From Rubrivivax sp. (lineage in GTDB: Bacteria; Pseudomonadota; Gammaproteobacteria; Burkholderiales; Burkholderiaceae_C), in the NCBI GenBank assembly GCA_027484825.1, contig JAIXSE010000035.1, forward strand, positions 1-64,000: a DNA stretch of 64,000 bases, given 5' to 3'. The position numbers and the translations under genes were made by a program. The notes under the pieces are model-generated. The model saw nothing but the letters and a program-made list of their open reading frames with translations, did no database searches and was not told the origin of the DNA. Below are positions 17,442-26,194 of this stretch, piece by piece (positions within the stretch are counted from its first letter, which is position 1; each line of letters opens with the position of its first letter).

Positions 17442-19279
17442 ATCGATTCCCTGCCCATTCCACCCCGTTGTCTGACCACCGCCCTGTCCAGGACAGCGCC
17501 GTGCACACGGGTTCCTTCGCTGCGCGTGCCGAGCACGGCCCTGGGAAGGACGCGTCGCGGTCCCGCCCGGCCCTGACACTGCTGGCCGCCCTGGTGACGC
17601 TGACCCTGGCCGCCTGCGCCGGCGTGCCGCACGGCCACCCGGCCGGGGCTGCGGGTGCGGTGCCGGCCAGCCCGCTGGCGGCTGAAGCCGCCGCCTCCGC
17701 CGCCACGCCCGCCGGCATGGACGCCCCGCTGGTGCCTGGCGCCTCGGTCGCCGCAGCAGCGGCCGCATCCGGCGCCGCCGCCCCGGAAGACAAGCTGGAT
17801 GTGCTGCTGGAAGACAATCTGAATCCGGGTCAGAAGGTCGACCTGGATGCGCCCAAGACCCATGTCGACCTGTGGTCCCGCATCCGCGTCGGCATGGCCA
17901 TGCCTGAGCTGGACAACGACCTGGTCCGCAAAGCCGAAGACTGGTACAGCACCCGCCCGGACTACGTGGCCCGCATGACCGGCCGCGGCAGCCTGTATCT
18001 CTATCACGTGGTGGAGGAAGTCGAAAAGCGCGGCATGCCGATGGAGCTGGCCCTGCTGCCCTTCGTCGAAAGCGCCTTCCGCGCCGACGCCCAGTCCAAC
18101 GCCAAGGCCGTTGGCATGTGGCAATTCATGCCCGCCACCGGCCGCGACTTCGACCTCAAGCAAAACATCTTCCGCGACGACCGGCGCGACGTACTGGCCT
18201 CCACCCGCGCAGCGCTGGACTATCTGCAGCGCCTGAACAAGATGTTCGACGGGGACTGGCAACTGGCGCTGGCCGCGTACAACTGGGGCCAGGGCAATGT
18301 GTCCAAGGCAGTGGCGCGCAACCAGAAGCTGGGCCTGCCGGCCGACTACGACAACATCCGCATGCCGGATGAAACACGCTACTACCTGCCCAAGCTGCAG
18401 GCCATCAAGAACATCGTGATGCATCCGGAGACCTTCGGCCTGGAGCTGCCGGCGGTGTCCAACCACCCGTATTTCCTGTCGGTCAACATCGATCGGGACA
18501 TCGACGTGGCGCTGGCCGCGCAACTGGCTTCCCTGGATGAAGAGACCTTCCGCCAGTTCAACCCGCAGATGAACAAGCCGGTGATCCTGGCGGCCAGCAG
18601 CGGGCAGATCCTGCTGCCTTACGACAACGCCAGCACCTTCGTCGCCAACCTGGAGCGGCATCGCGGCCCGCTGGCCACCTGGACCGCCTGGGTGGTGCCG
18701 CGCACCATGAAGCCGGCCGATGCCGCCAAGCAGGTCGGCATGAGTGAAGCGGGGCTGCGCGAGATCAACCGCATTCCGGCTCGCATGCTGGTCAAGCAGG
18801 GCTCGACGCTGCTGGTGCCGCGCAATGCCTCGCGCGACAAGGACGTGTCCGAACACCTGGCCGACAACGCCAGCATCATGTTCGCCCCGGACGTGCCGCC
18901 TCTGCGCCGGGTGACGGTCAAGGCCGGCAAGGGTGAGACGGTGGCCAGCGTGGCGCGGCGCTATCGCCTGGGCAGCACGCAGGTGGCGCAGTGGAATCGG
19001 GTGAGCACCAAGGCCAGCTTCAAGCCGGGCCAGGCCGTGGTGGTGTATTTGCGAGAGAACCAGAAAGTGGTGGCGGATGCCGAGCCGTCCAAGAGCGCGT
19101 CCACAAGCGCGCCCAAGTCCGCCGTACGCGCCACCGCCACCCGCACTCCCACCAAAGTGGCCGCCAAGAGCCCGCGCAGCGCCAGCAATGGCAAGGCGCG
19201 CAGCACCAAGGTGGCCAATGGCCGCAATGGCGGCGGCAACGTGGCCTCGGCCAAGACGCAGACCACCACCCTGCGCTGA
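17438..19279 (+). CDS. mltD: Membrane-bound lytic murein transglycosylase D
   Basis: A 613-residue peptidoglycan lytic transglycosylase. Residues about 45-65 form a lipoprotein signal (LTLLAALVTLTLAACAG). An alanine-rich linker precedes the SLT domain, with catalytic Glu211 in LPFVESAFRADAQS, AVGMWQFMPATGR and LALAAYNWGQGN. One LysM-like module lies near residue 490 (VKAGKGETVASVARRYRLG), and an earlier weaker one is near residue 415. The C-terminus is a basic Lys/Ala/Ser tail. The start at 17438 overlaps the gloB stop (ATGA). It acts in cell-wall turnover at the outer membrane. Confidence 0.93.
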   Translation: MNRFPAHSTPLSDHRPVQDSAVHTGSFAARAEHGPGKDASRSRPALTLLAALVTLTLAACAGVPHGHPAGAAGAVPASPLAAEAAASAATPAGMDAPLVPGASVAAAAAASGAAAPEDKLDVLLEDNLNPGQKVDLDAPKTHVDLWSRIRVGMAMPELDNDLVRKAEDWYSTRPDYVARMTGRGSLYLYHVVEEVEKRGMPMELALLPFVESAFRADAQSNAKAVGMWQFMPATGRDFDLKQNIFRDDRRDVLASTRAALDYLQRLNKMFDGDWQLALAAYNWGQGNVSKAVARNQKLGLPADYDNIRMPDETRYYLPKLQAIKNIVMHPETFGLELPAVSNHPYFLSVNIDRDIDVALAAQLASLDEETFRQFNPQMNKPVILAASSGQILLPYDNASTFVANLERHRGPLATWTAWVVPRTMKPADAAKQVGMSEAGLREINRIPARMLVKQGSTLLVPRNASRDKDVSEHLADNASIMFAPDVPPLRRVTVKAGKGETVASVARRYRLGSTQVAQWNRVSTKASFKPGQAVVVYLRENQKVVADAEPSKSASTSAPKSAVRATATRTPTKVAAKSPRSASNGKARSTKVANGRNGGGNVASAKTQTTTLR

Positions 19280-19368
19280 TCCGGGCACGGACGGGGCGCC
19301 GTGCAGGCGCACGTCAGCGCCTGCCGAGGTACTTCGGGGCCTCTCCTGAAGCCCTCGCGAACCGGCAA

Positions 19369-19398
19369 AAAAATGGCGCTCTTTTGAGCGCCATTTTT
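19369..19398. terminator. Bidirectional terminator between mltD and the MAPEG gene
   Basis: A perfect 13-bp inverted repeat (AAAAATGGCGCTC and its complement, loop TTTT) with A-tract on one side and T-tract on the other. It can end transcription from both converging genes. Confidence 0.93.
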
Positions 19399-19428
19399 GT
19401 TTGCTGCGGCCGGGACCGCGCGACCGCC

Positions 19429-19818
19429 TCAGGCGAAGAACAGCGCGATGGATGTCGCCACGCCCAGCACCCACACCAGGCTACGCAGCGCGGCCAGATC
19501 CGCCAGATACAGCCCGATGAACACCAGCCTCAGCACGATGAAGGCCACGGCCAACAGGTCGATGCGGCCTTGGTCCAGATGCATCTGCTGGGCCGCCAGC
19601 ACCCCCGCAAAAAACAGCGGAAGCGCCTCGAAGCCGTTGGCCTGGGCCGCATTGGCGCGGGCCTGCCAGCCGGTCTGACGGCTGAGCCAGCTGCGCGGGT
19701 CGTGATTGTCGAAACCGCCGTCGCGACGGCGCTTGCCGTAGCCGCGAGACTTGGCCAGCGCCGCGCACACCACCGGCAGCAGCGCGGCGACGATCATGCA
19801 ATAGTTGGCCACCGTCAT
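19429..19818 (-). CDS. MAPEG family membrane protein
   Basis: A 129-residue inner-membrane protein with four hydrophobic helices. Typical MAPEG residues are in the loop and second helix: [21 protein letters not shown], where the Asn, Glu and flanking residues are conserved. Bacterial members are often of unknown function; eukaryotic relatives are glutathione-dependent enzymes. The start overlaps the recR stop by four bases, so it is the last gene of the dnaX-ybaB-recR operon. Confidence 0.85.
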   Translation of the reverse strand: MTVANYCMIVAALLPVVCAALAKSRGYGKRRRDGGFDNHDPRSWLSRQTGWQARANAAQANGFEALPLFFAGVLAAQQMHLDQGRIDLLAVAFIVLRLVFIGLYLADLAALRSLVWVLGVATSIALFFA

Positions 19819-20402
19819 GAGGGTCTCCGATCCACCAAAGCGTGGGCGATGGTGCCCAGGTCCACATATTCCAGCTCACTGCCCACCGGCACGCCCCGCG
19901 CCAGCCGGGTGCTGCGCAGGCCGCGGGCCTTGAGGGCCTCGGCCAGCACATGCGCCGTGGCCTCCCCTTCCGCGGTGAAGCTGGTGGCCAGAATCACTTC
20001 TTCCACATGACCGTCGGTGGCCCGCTCCAGCAGCGGCGCCACGCCGATCTCCCGGGTGCTGATGCCGTCCAGCGGACTCAGTCGCCCTTGCAGGACGAAG
20101 TAGTAGCCGTGATAGGAGGCGGTGCGCTCCATCGCCGCCTGGTCCGCGGGCGACTCCACCACGCACAGCAGGCGGGCGTCCCGCTTGGTGTCCTGGCAGA
20201 TCTTGCACAGCGCGGTTTCGCTGAAGGTGTGGCAGCGCTCGCAGTGGCGCACATGACGGGCAGCCTCCTGCAGCGCCCGGGCCAGGGTGTCGGCCCCGGC
20301 ACGGTCATGCTGCAGCAGGTGATAGGCCATGCGCTGGGCCGATTTCTGGCCCACCCCCGGCAGACGCCGCAGGGCCTCGATCAATTGTTCGAGCGCGTTC
20401 AC
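19815..20402 (-). CDS. recR: Recombination mediator protein RecR
   Basis: A 195-residue protein that, with RecF or RecO, loads RecA at gaps. It has the N-terminal helix-hairpin-helix ([20 protein letters not shown]), a zinc-binding set with cysteines in [17 protein letters not shown], and a Toprim domain ([32 protein letters not shown]). Length matches the family (about 200). It lies ten bases downstream of ybaB. Confidence 0.97.
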   Translation of the reverse strand: MNALEQLIEALRRLPGVGQKSAQRMAYHLLQHDRAGADTLARALQEAARHVRHCERCHTFSETALCKICQDTKRDARLLCVVESPADQAAMERTASYHGYYFVLQGRLSPLDGISTREIGVAPLLERATDGHVEEVILATSFTAEGEATAHVLAEALKARGLRSTRLARGVPVGSELEYVDLGTIAHALVDRRPS

Positions 20403-20412
20403 CGACGTCCGT

Positions 20413-20739
20413 TCAGAACGGGAACTTCATGCCGGGAGGCAGGGGCATGCCGGCGGTCAGCTTGCTCATCTTTTCCTGGCTGACTTCTTCGGCGCGACGC
20501 ACGGCATCGTTGAAGGCGGCGGCCACCAGGTCTTCCAGCATGTCCTTGTCGTCGGACAGCAGGCTCGGGTCGATGACCACGCGCTTGACGTCACGCTTGC
20601 AGGTCATGGTGACCTTCACCAGACCGGCGCCGGACTGGCCTTCCACTTCGATGTTGCCCAGTTCGTCCTGGGCGCGCTTCAGGTTGTCCTGCATCGCCTG
20701 GGCCTGCTTCATCAGGCCTGCGAGTTGACCCTTCATCAT
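20413..20739 (-). CDS. ybaB: Nucleoid-associated protein YbaB/EbfC
   Basis: A 108-residue DNA-binding protein of the YbaB_DNA_bd family. Typical features are [46 protein letters not shown] and the helix [18 protein letters not shown], ending in a methionine/proline-rich [12 protein letters not shown]. Tandem ATGs at 20739 and 20736 are possible starts. It sits between dnaX and recR, as in most proteobacteria. Confidence 0.95.
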   Translation of the reverse strand: MMKGQLAGLMKQAQAMQDNLKRAQDELGNIEVEGQSGAGLVKVTMTCKRDVKRVVIDPSLLSDDKDMLEDLVAAAFNDAVRRAEEVSQEKMSKLTAGMPLPPGMKFPF

Positions 20740-20758
20740 GATGGTGATCCTTGTCGGT

Positions 20759-23611
20759 TCAGAGAGGTTTGATGGACCCCGGCAGGATGCGCGCGGTCTT
20801 GAACTGCGACAACAACTGCTGGACTTCGGGGTCTTCGAGAATGATGGTTTCAGCGCGACGCTGGCGCGCCCGGGTCGCCATGGTATCGCGCAGCGCTGGA
20901 GAGTCGGTGGCGCGGCCCGGTTCAATGGTCAGTTCGACGGCGGTGTCCAGGTGCGCGGAGAGCGCCGCCTGCAGCTTGTCCTGCAGCGCCGGCTGGCGCA
21001 GAGACTCGCGTTCCACCCGGAAGCGCCAGCGCTGCGGCGAGGCCTGGTCGTCGATGGCGACGCATTCGGCTTGCAGGGCCAGCTCGCGGGCCAGGGCGTT
21101 CAGGCCCAGTTGGGGCACCAGACTCGCCCAGCGCTCGCCGAAAGGGGTGGGAACAAGCTTGACCTCTTCCACCGCCGTGGAGAGGTAGATGCCGTCGCCG
21201 CCGTTGCCGCCACCGCCGTGACCACCGCCGTGACCACCACCTTGGGACGCGCCGACCTCCAGGTCGCCGCCCAGGTCACCGTCCAGCATGGACGCGCCGA
21301 TGCTCATTTCCTCGTCGGAGGGCGGGGGCACATCCAGCCAGGGCGGTGCGCCGTCGTCATCGTGCGGCGGAGACAGATCTTCGGGCGGCTCCAGCGAGTC
21401 TGCCTGCTCCGCGGGGACCGGTGCGGCGCGCGGGCGCAGGCGGTCGCTGAAGCGGGTCGCCGGTGCTCCGGCTGGGGCGGCGCGGAGGGAGCCGCCGCGG
21501 GTTGGGGTTGGGGTTGGCGCTGCTGCCGGGGCCGCAGCCGCTGTTGCAGTTGCAGCCGGACCATTTGCCGGGCCATTTGCCGGACCATTTGCCGGGGCGG
21601 TTGCCGGAGCGGTCGCCGACGCGGTTGCAGGAGCTGCTGGCGTTCTTGGCGTTGCCGACGGTGCGGCTGGCGCTTCAGACGGGTGGGGGGCGTCAAAGCC
21701 CGGGTCAGAAGCGGCCGCATCCCAAGGGGGCGCGTCTGGATGCGCCTGCGCGCTGCGCTCATCGCCGCGATCGGCGGAGGCGTCCGGCGCGGCCTGGGGC
21801 TCTGCAGCCATTGAAGTTGCGGGACTGACCTCAGGCGCACCGGAGACCCCGACCGATCCGGACGCGGTCGAAGGCTCTGCGCCCGCGGGCTCGGCAGCGT
21901 CGGGCATGGACGCGTCGGCTGTTTGCGTCTGCGCACGTGACTGGCGAGCGACGTCAGCGTCCGAGGCGAGCTGGCCAGAAGGTGCTACCTCCGCATCCGC
22001 ATCCGCATCCGCATCCGCAGCCGCACCAGCACCAGCACCAGCACCAGCACCAGCACCAGCACCAGCACCAGCACCAGCACCAGCACCAGCATCGGCATCA
22101 GCGGGCATGTCCGCGGCGTCAGCGGCCGCGACCGAGCGCGCCGCCGTGTCGGCGCTGGTCGCGCTGCTTGTGCTGGTCGCGTGGGTCGCGTGGGTCGAAT
22201 CGGTCGCGCGGCTCACGTGATCTGCGCTGCCCGCCTTGGTCGCTGGGTCCGCAGGGGCTGATGCAGCAACGCTGCCCCCGGCCGCGCGTTGAACGTCGGG
22301 CGTTCCGGTGTGAGCCGCACCAGAAGTCCCCACCCCGGACACGCTTCCCGCGGAAGCACCGCCGATGGAAGCCCCACGGCCCCCCGCAGTGGACGCGCCC
22401 GCGCCCGTGCCACCCGCAACGGCGCCACCAGCACCAGCACCAGCGTGACCGCCAGCGCCCGCGCCACCACCGCTGCCAGCATTCGGCACCCCGCCCCCAC
22501 GCGGTCCGCCGCCCTCTGGCCGGAAGGCCATCATGCGCAGCAGCACCATCGTCAGGCCCGCATACTCATCAGGCGCCAGCGGCAGTTCCTGACGGCCATG
22601 CAAGGCCATGCTGTACATCAGCTGGATTTCATCCGCCGGCAACTGCGTCGCCAGCGGCAGCAACTCGGCCAGGTCCGGATCGGACGCATCCAGGGCGCCC
22701 GGCGCGGCCTGCGCCACGGCCAGGTGCTGCAAGGCCACCGCCAGATCCTCCAGCGTGCCGCCGGCCGACAGGCCCATGTCCCGCAGACGGTCGGAGGCGC
22801 TCACCAGCGCCACGCCGTCGCCCGCCACCAGCGCCTGCAGGATGCCCAGCACATGGCCGCGGTCCACGCTGCCCAGCATCTGGCGCACACCGGCTTCCTT
22901 CAGCTCGCCGGAGCCGAAGGCAATGGCCTGGTCGGTCAACGACAGCGCATCCCGCATCGATCCGCGCGCCGCACGGGCGAGCAGTCGCAGCGCGCCCGGC
23001 TCGGCCGGCACCTGCTCGATGGTCAGCACCTTGGTCAGATGCTCCAGCACCGTCTGGGGCGCCATCGGCCGCAGATTGAACTGCAGGCAACGCGACAGCA
23101 CGGTGACCGGCACCTTCTGCGGGTCGGTCGTGGCGAGCACGAACTTCAGATACTCGGGCGGCTCTTCCAGCGTCTTGAGCATCGCGTTGAACGCGGTGTT
23201 CGAAAGCATGTGCACTTCGTCGATCATGTAGACCTTGAAGCGCCCCACCACCGGCTTGTAGACCGACTGGTCCAGCAGCTGGGAGATTTCCTCCACGCCG
23301 CGGTTGGAGGCCGCGTCCAGCTCCACGTAGTCCACGAAGCGGCCGGCGTCGATGTCCCGGCAAGCGTCACAGACGCCGCAGGGGTGGGCGGTGATGCCGC
23401 CCTGCCCATCCGCACCGATGCAGTTCAGGCTCTTGGCCAGAATGCGGGAGACGGACGTCTTCCCCACCCCGCGGGTGCCGGTGAACAGATAGGCATGGTG
23501 CAGCCGCTGCTGCGTGAGTGCATTGGCCAAGGCCTGCACCACATGCTCCTGACCCATCAGCTCCTCGAAGGTACGGGAGCGGTACTTGCGTGCGAGGACC
23601 TGGTAACTCAT
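20759..23611 (-). CDS. dnaX: DNA polymerase III subunits gamma/tau
   Basis: A 950-residue clamp-loader subunit. The AAA+ part (residues 1-360) has the P-loop GTRGVGKTS, the zinc module with [10 protein letters not shown], the DEVHML Walker B and sensor 1 [10 protein letters not shown]. Between about residues 380 and 760 lies a very long Ala/Gly/Pro/Ser-rich region of low complexity, including an Ala-Gly run, far longer than in E. coli tau (643 residues in total). The C-terminal tau domain ([23 protein letters not shown]) should bind DnaE. No A-rich slippery site for gamma production was found, so the gene may make tau only. Confidence 0.95.
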   Translation of the reverse strand: MSYQVLARKYRSRTFEELMGQEHVVQALANALTQQRLHHAYLFTGTRGVGKTSVSRILAKSLNCIGADGQGGITAHPCGVCDACRDIDAGRFVDYVELDAASNRGVEEISQLLDQSVYKPVVGRFKVYMIDEVHMLSNTAFNAMLKTLEEPPEYLKFVLATTDPQKVPVTVLSRCLQFNLRPMAPQTVLEHLTKVLTIEQVPAEPGALRLLARAARGSMRDALSLTDQAIAFGSGELKEAGVRQMLGSVDRGHVLGILQALVAGDGVALVSASDRLRDMGLSAGGTLEDLAVALQHLAVAQAAPGALDASDPDLAELLPLATQLPADEIQLMYSMALHGRQELPLAPDEYAGLTMVLLRMMAFRPEGGGPRGGGVPNAGSGGGAGAGGHAGAGAGGAVAGGTGAGASTAGGRGASIGGASAGSVSGVGTSGAAHTGTPDVQRAAGGSVAASAPADPATKAGSADHVSRATDSTHATHATSTSSATSADTAARSVAAADAADMPADADAGAGAGAGAGAGAGAGAGAGAGAAADADADADAEVAPSGQLASDADVARQSRAQTQTADASMPDAAEPAGAEPSTASGSVGVSGAPEVSPATSMAAEPQAAPDASADRGDERSAQAHPDAPPWDAAASDPGFDAPHPSEAPAAPSATPRTPAAPATASATAPATAPANGPANGPANGPAATATAAAAPAAAPTPTPTRGGSLRAAPAGAPATRFSDRLRPRAAPVPAEQADSLEPPEDLSPPHDDDGAPPWLDVPPPSDEEMSIGASMLDGDLGGDLEVGASQGGGHGGGHGGGGNGGDGIYLSTAVEEVKLVPTPFGERWASLVPQLGLNALARELALQAECVAIDDQASPQRWRFRVERESLRQPALQDKLQAALSAHLDTAVELTIEPGRATDSPALRDTMATRARQRRAETIILEDPEVQQLLSQFKTARILPGSIKPL
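22024..22091. repeat. Hexanucleotide microsatellite (CACCAG)n in dnaX
   Basis: Eleven or so uninterrupted CACCAG units encoding alternating Gly-Ala on the minus strand, in the tau linker. A nearby GCATCC repeat (about 21990-22018) encodes alternating Ala-Asp. Confidence 0.92.
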
Positions 23612-23707
23612 GGCGCGGCATTCTACGGGGGGCGCCCGACCTGCCGGTCGGACCGGTCAACGGGTTGACCAGGGTTTGTCAGTAGAGGTGAAGGATAATC
23701 CCCGCCC

Positions 23708-24838
23708 ATGAGCACCCACGCCCCCCAAGATTCCTCCTCCGGCACCCTGAGCTATGAGCAGGCCGGTGTCAATTACGACCTGATCGATCCGCTCAAGGTC
23801 AGCGCCCAGCGCGCGGCGGCAGCCACCGCCGGCCATCTGGCAGCGCATGGCTTTACCGAGGTCAAGGCCTCGCGCGGCGAATCCGCCTATGTGGTGGACG
23901 TGGGTCCGTTCTACATCGCCTCCATCGTCGAATGCCTGGGCTCCAAGGCCCTGGTGGCCGACGAAATGGCCACGCTCACCGGCAAGAGCTACTACGACGG
24001 CATTGCGCAGGACACCATCGCCATGGCGGTGAACGACCTGATCACCGTCGGCGCCACGCCGCTGGTGGTGCAGGCCTACTGGGCGGCTGGCGGATCGGAC
24101 TGGTTCGGCGACGCCCAGCGCGCCCAGTCCCTGGTGGCCGGCTGGAAGAAGGCCTGCGACACCTGCCAGGTGGCCTGGGGCGGCGGCGAGACGCCGGCGC
24201 TGGCGGGCATCGTGGAAGCGGGCCGCATCGACCTGGCAGCGTCATGCACCGGCCTGATCAACCCGAAGGAACGCCTGTCGGTGGGCGACAAGCTGGCCGA
24301 CGGCGACGCCATCGTCCTGCTGGCCTCCAGCGGCATCCATGCCAACGGCCTGAGCCTGGCACGCAAGCTGATCGAGCGCCTGCCCCAGGGCTACCTGACC
24401 GAAGTGCAGCCCGGCCTGACCTATGGCGACGCCCTGCTGGCCCCGACCACCCTCTATTCCCCGGTGACCGAAGCCCTCTACAAGGCCGGCATCATTCCGC
24501 ACTACTGCGCCAACATCACCGGCCACGGCTGGCGCAAGCTGCTGCGTCACCCTGGCCAGTTCACCTATCGCATCCACACGGTGCCGCCGGTGACGCCGGT
24601 GCTCAAGTTCATCCAGCAGCATGCGCAGCAGGACGACCGCGAGGCCTATTCGACGCTCAACATGGGCGCGGGTTTTGCGCTGTTCGTGCCGGCAGACCAG
24701 GCGGCCCAGGTGGTGGAGATTTCCAAGGCCTGCGGCATTGACGCCTGGGTGGCCGGCGCGGTGGAAGCGGGCGAAAAGCAGCTGCTGATCGAGCCGCTGA
24801 ACATCCGCTTCGGCGACGACGACCTGCAACTGCGCTGA
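23708..24838 (+). CDS. PurM-like AIR synthase family protein
   Basis: A 376-residue ATP-dependent enzyme of the PurM/AIR-synthase fold. It opens LSYEQAGVNYDLIDPLK, as PurM does (LSYKDAGVDID). Shared blocks are DTIAMAVNDLITVGATPLVV, WGGGETPALAGIV, VLLASSGIHANGLSLARKL, LLAPTTLYSPVTEAL and STLNMGAGFALFVP. It departs from true PurM in the first third, where the TDGVGTK motif is replaced by a stretch around VVDVGPFYIASIVECLGSK. It may be the cell's phosphoribosylaminoimidazole synthase or a divergent paralogue; the missing motif makes the paralogue likelier. It is divergent from dnaX. Confidence 0.75.
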   Translation: MSTHAPQDSSSGTLSYEQAGVNYDLIDPLKVSAQRAAAATAGHLAAHGFTEVKASRGESAYVVDVGPFYIASIVECLGSKALVADEMATLTGKSYYDGIAQDTIAMAVNDLITVGATPLVVQAYWAAGGSDWFGDAQRAQSLVAGWKKACDTCQVAWGGGETPALAGIVEAGRIDLAASCTGLINPKERLSVGDKLADGDAIVLLASSGIHANGLSLARKLIERLPQGYLTEVQPGLTYGDALLAPTTLYSPVTEALYKAGIIPHYCANITGHGWRKLLRHPGQFTYRIHTVPPVTPVLKFIQQHAQQDDREAYSTLNMGAGFALFVPADQAAQVVEISKACGIDAWVAGAVEAGEKQLLIEPLNIRFGDDDLQLR

Positions 24839-24913
24839 GGGTCTGGGCGGCCTGTCCGCCCCCCTGCTCCAGCGGATTGACTTTGGTGGGTGGGGTGACG
24901 AAGCTCCCCCTTC

Positions 24914-25291
24914 ATGGACTGGTTCTACCTGCCGATGGTCAAGATGCATGCACTGCTGGGGTGGTGCAGCGTGGTCTTGTTCGTTGTGCGCGGGCTGGCG
25001 CATCAGTTCGGCGCGGTCTGGGTGATGGATGAGCGGCTGCGCACCCTGGTGTTCAGCAGCCATCTGCTGATCGTGGTGTCCGGCCTGAGCCTGTGGGGTG
25101 CGCTGCACCATGATCCGACCACGGAGCCGTGGATGGTGGGCAAGTTTCTTGCGCTGGCGGTCTACTTCACCAGCGGCCACTTTGCGCTGGGGCGCGGTGA
25201 GTTCCGGGTGATCGAATACCTGGTGGCGCTGATGGCGCTGGGCTATGTGGTGGCGGTGTCGGTCACACGGGATGTGTGGCTGGGGCTTTAG
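24914..25291 (+). CDS. SirB2-like membrane protein
   Basis: A 125-residue protein with four hydrophobic helices, starting MDWFYLPMVKMHALLGWCSVV. The conserved lysine and histidine in the first helix and HLLIVVSGLSLW fit the SirB2 family, whose molecular role is not settled. It follows the PurM-like gene by 75 bases on the same strand. There is no signal peptide beyond the first helix. Confidence 0.7.
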   Translation: MDWFYLPMVKMHALLGWCSVVLFVVRGLAHQFGAVWVMDERLRTLVFSSHLLIVVSGLSLWGALHHDPTTEPWMVGKFLALAVYFTSGHFALGRGEFRVIEYLVALMALGYVVAVSVTRDVWLGL

Positions 25292-25342
25292 CGGGACGCT
25301 GGCCCATTTGATGGCCGATGCCGCGGATGCGTCCGATGCCGC

Positions 25343-25771
25343 TCAGCCGACCAGGCGCCAGCCCGTCGCCCACAATTGCTGGACCGCCAGCGCGCAGAGC
25401 TCCCGACGCAGCGCAGAGGGCCGCACGCCAGGCCGCCCCTGCGACTCCGCACTGAGCCATTGCGGGCCGACCCGGGCCGACCAACGAGGCTGACCGTGAC
25501 GGTCGGCGCGCAGCAAGGCCAGGCGCCAGGCGGCTGTCAGGCCCCGGTTGCGGGATTCGTCAGCCAGCACGCCGATCCAGTCATCGCCGTGCAGACGATG
25601 GGCGGCCTTGAGCAGGTCCAGATCGGACGGGGTGTGAAGGAATTCGGCGACAGGTTCGCCCCAGGGGTCCCGCAGAACGCGGACGGCGGGCTGGGCGACG
25701 TGCAAGGGCTGTGGGCGGGCCGCACGGCGGCGGGACAGCAGAGCGTCGAACTGTGCGAGGCGAGCAGACAT
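25343..25771 (-). CDS. Hypothetical protein (142 aa)
   Basis: Starts MSARLAQFDALLSRRRAARP, with CGGAG about eight bases ahead of the ATG at 25771. It is soluble, arginine- and tryptophan-rich, and has no recognised domain. The central LKAAHRLHGDDWIGVLADE is the most protein-like stretch. Codon composition fits the neighbourhood. It converges with the SirB2-like gene. Confidence 0.5.
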   Translation of the reverse strand: MSARLAQFDALLSRRRAARPQPLHVAQPAVRVLRDPWGEPVAEFLHTPSDLDLLKAAHRLHGDDWIGVLADESRNRGLTAAWRLALLRADRHGQPRWSARVGPQWLSAESQGRPGVRPSALRRELCALAVQQLWATGWRLVG

Positions 25772-26031
25772 GAAAAAACTCCGAGAGCCCACAGACATCA
25801 CCGGCGTTTGCCGGCCCTGGGCATCATCGGAGCCGCAACGCTTTAGCCGTACTTGTTGACCGCCCGCAAGTAGTTGGTAAATCGGCGGTGGACGTTCGCG
25901 CGGGGAGCGCGGCGTCCGAGGGGCATTTTAAGCACATCTGGCGAGACCGCGTGGGGCCGGGTCCGGCGGGACGTGCGAAGGATGTGATGCAGATCATGGT
26001 TGGGCTTTCCGGCGGGGCCTTTGCAGTCGCG

Positions 26032-26037
26032 TACAAT
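26032..26037 (+). promoter_or_regulatory. Likely -10 element of the SRP RNA gene
   Basis: TACAAT lies eight bases before the predicted 5' end of the RNA. No good -35 hexamer is visible at normal spacing, so the assignment rests on the -10 and its position. Confidence 0.5.
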
Positions 26038-26044
26038 GCGTCCC

Positions 26045-26141
26045 TGACGGGCCTCCTCGCATGGAAGCGCGGCCAACTGGGTCAGGTGGGGAACCAAGCA
26101 GCCCTAACCGTTGCAACCAGTGCCGGGGGTAAGGCTCGTCA
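26045..26141 (+). ncRNA. ffs: 4.5S signal recognition particle RNA (bacterial small SRP RNA)
   Basis: Contains the conserved Ffh-binding apical region: GGTCAGG, a loop near GGGGAACCAA, then AGCAGCCCTAACC, as in domain IV of SRP RNA. The ends pair (TGACGGGCCT at 26045 with AGGCTCGTCA ending 26141) to form the closing helix, giving a hairpin of about 97 nt. A -10 element precedes it and a strong terminator follows within 12 bases. The RNA joins Ffh to target membrane proteins to FtsY. Placement near dnaX is common in betaproteobacteria. The exact ends are estimates. Confidence 0.92.
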
Positions 26142-26152
26142 CCTTCTTCAGC

Positions 26153-26178
26153 AAAAAACCGCCTTCGGGCGGTTTTTT
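26153..26178 (+). terminator. Terminator of the SRP RNA gene
   Basis: A perfect inverted repeat AAAAAACCGCC, loop TTCG, GGCGGTTTTTT. The A-tract on the left means it can also serve the minus-strand glycosyltransferase gene that ends at 26195. Confidence 0.95.
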
Positions 26179-26194
26179 CATTTGGCGATTGCGC

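Noticed and set aside
17000-19474. 824-residue minus-strand frame opposite mltD and the gloB end
   Set aside because: Antisense shadow in GC-rich DNA; crosses two coupled real genes and a terminator.
20759-23611. Programmed frameshift site for a short gamma form of DnaX
   Set aside because: No A6G-type slippery run with a following hairpin was seen at the expected place.
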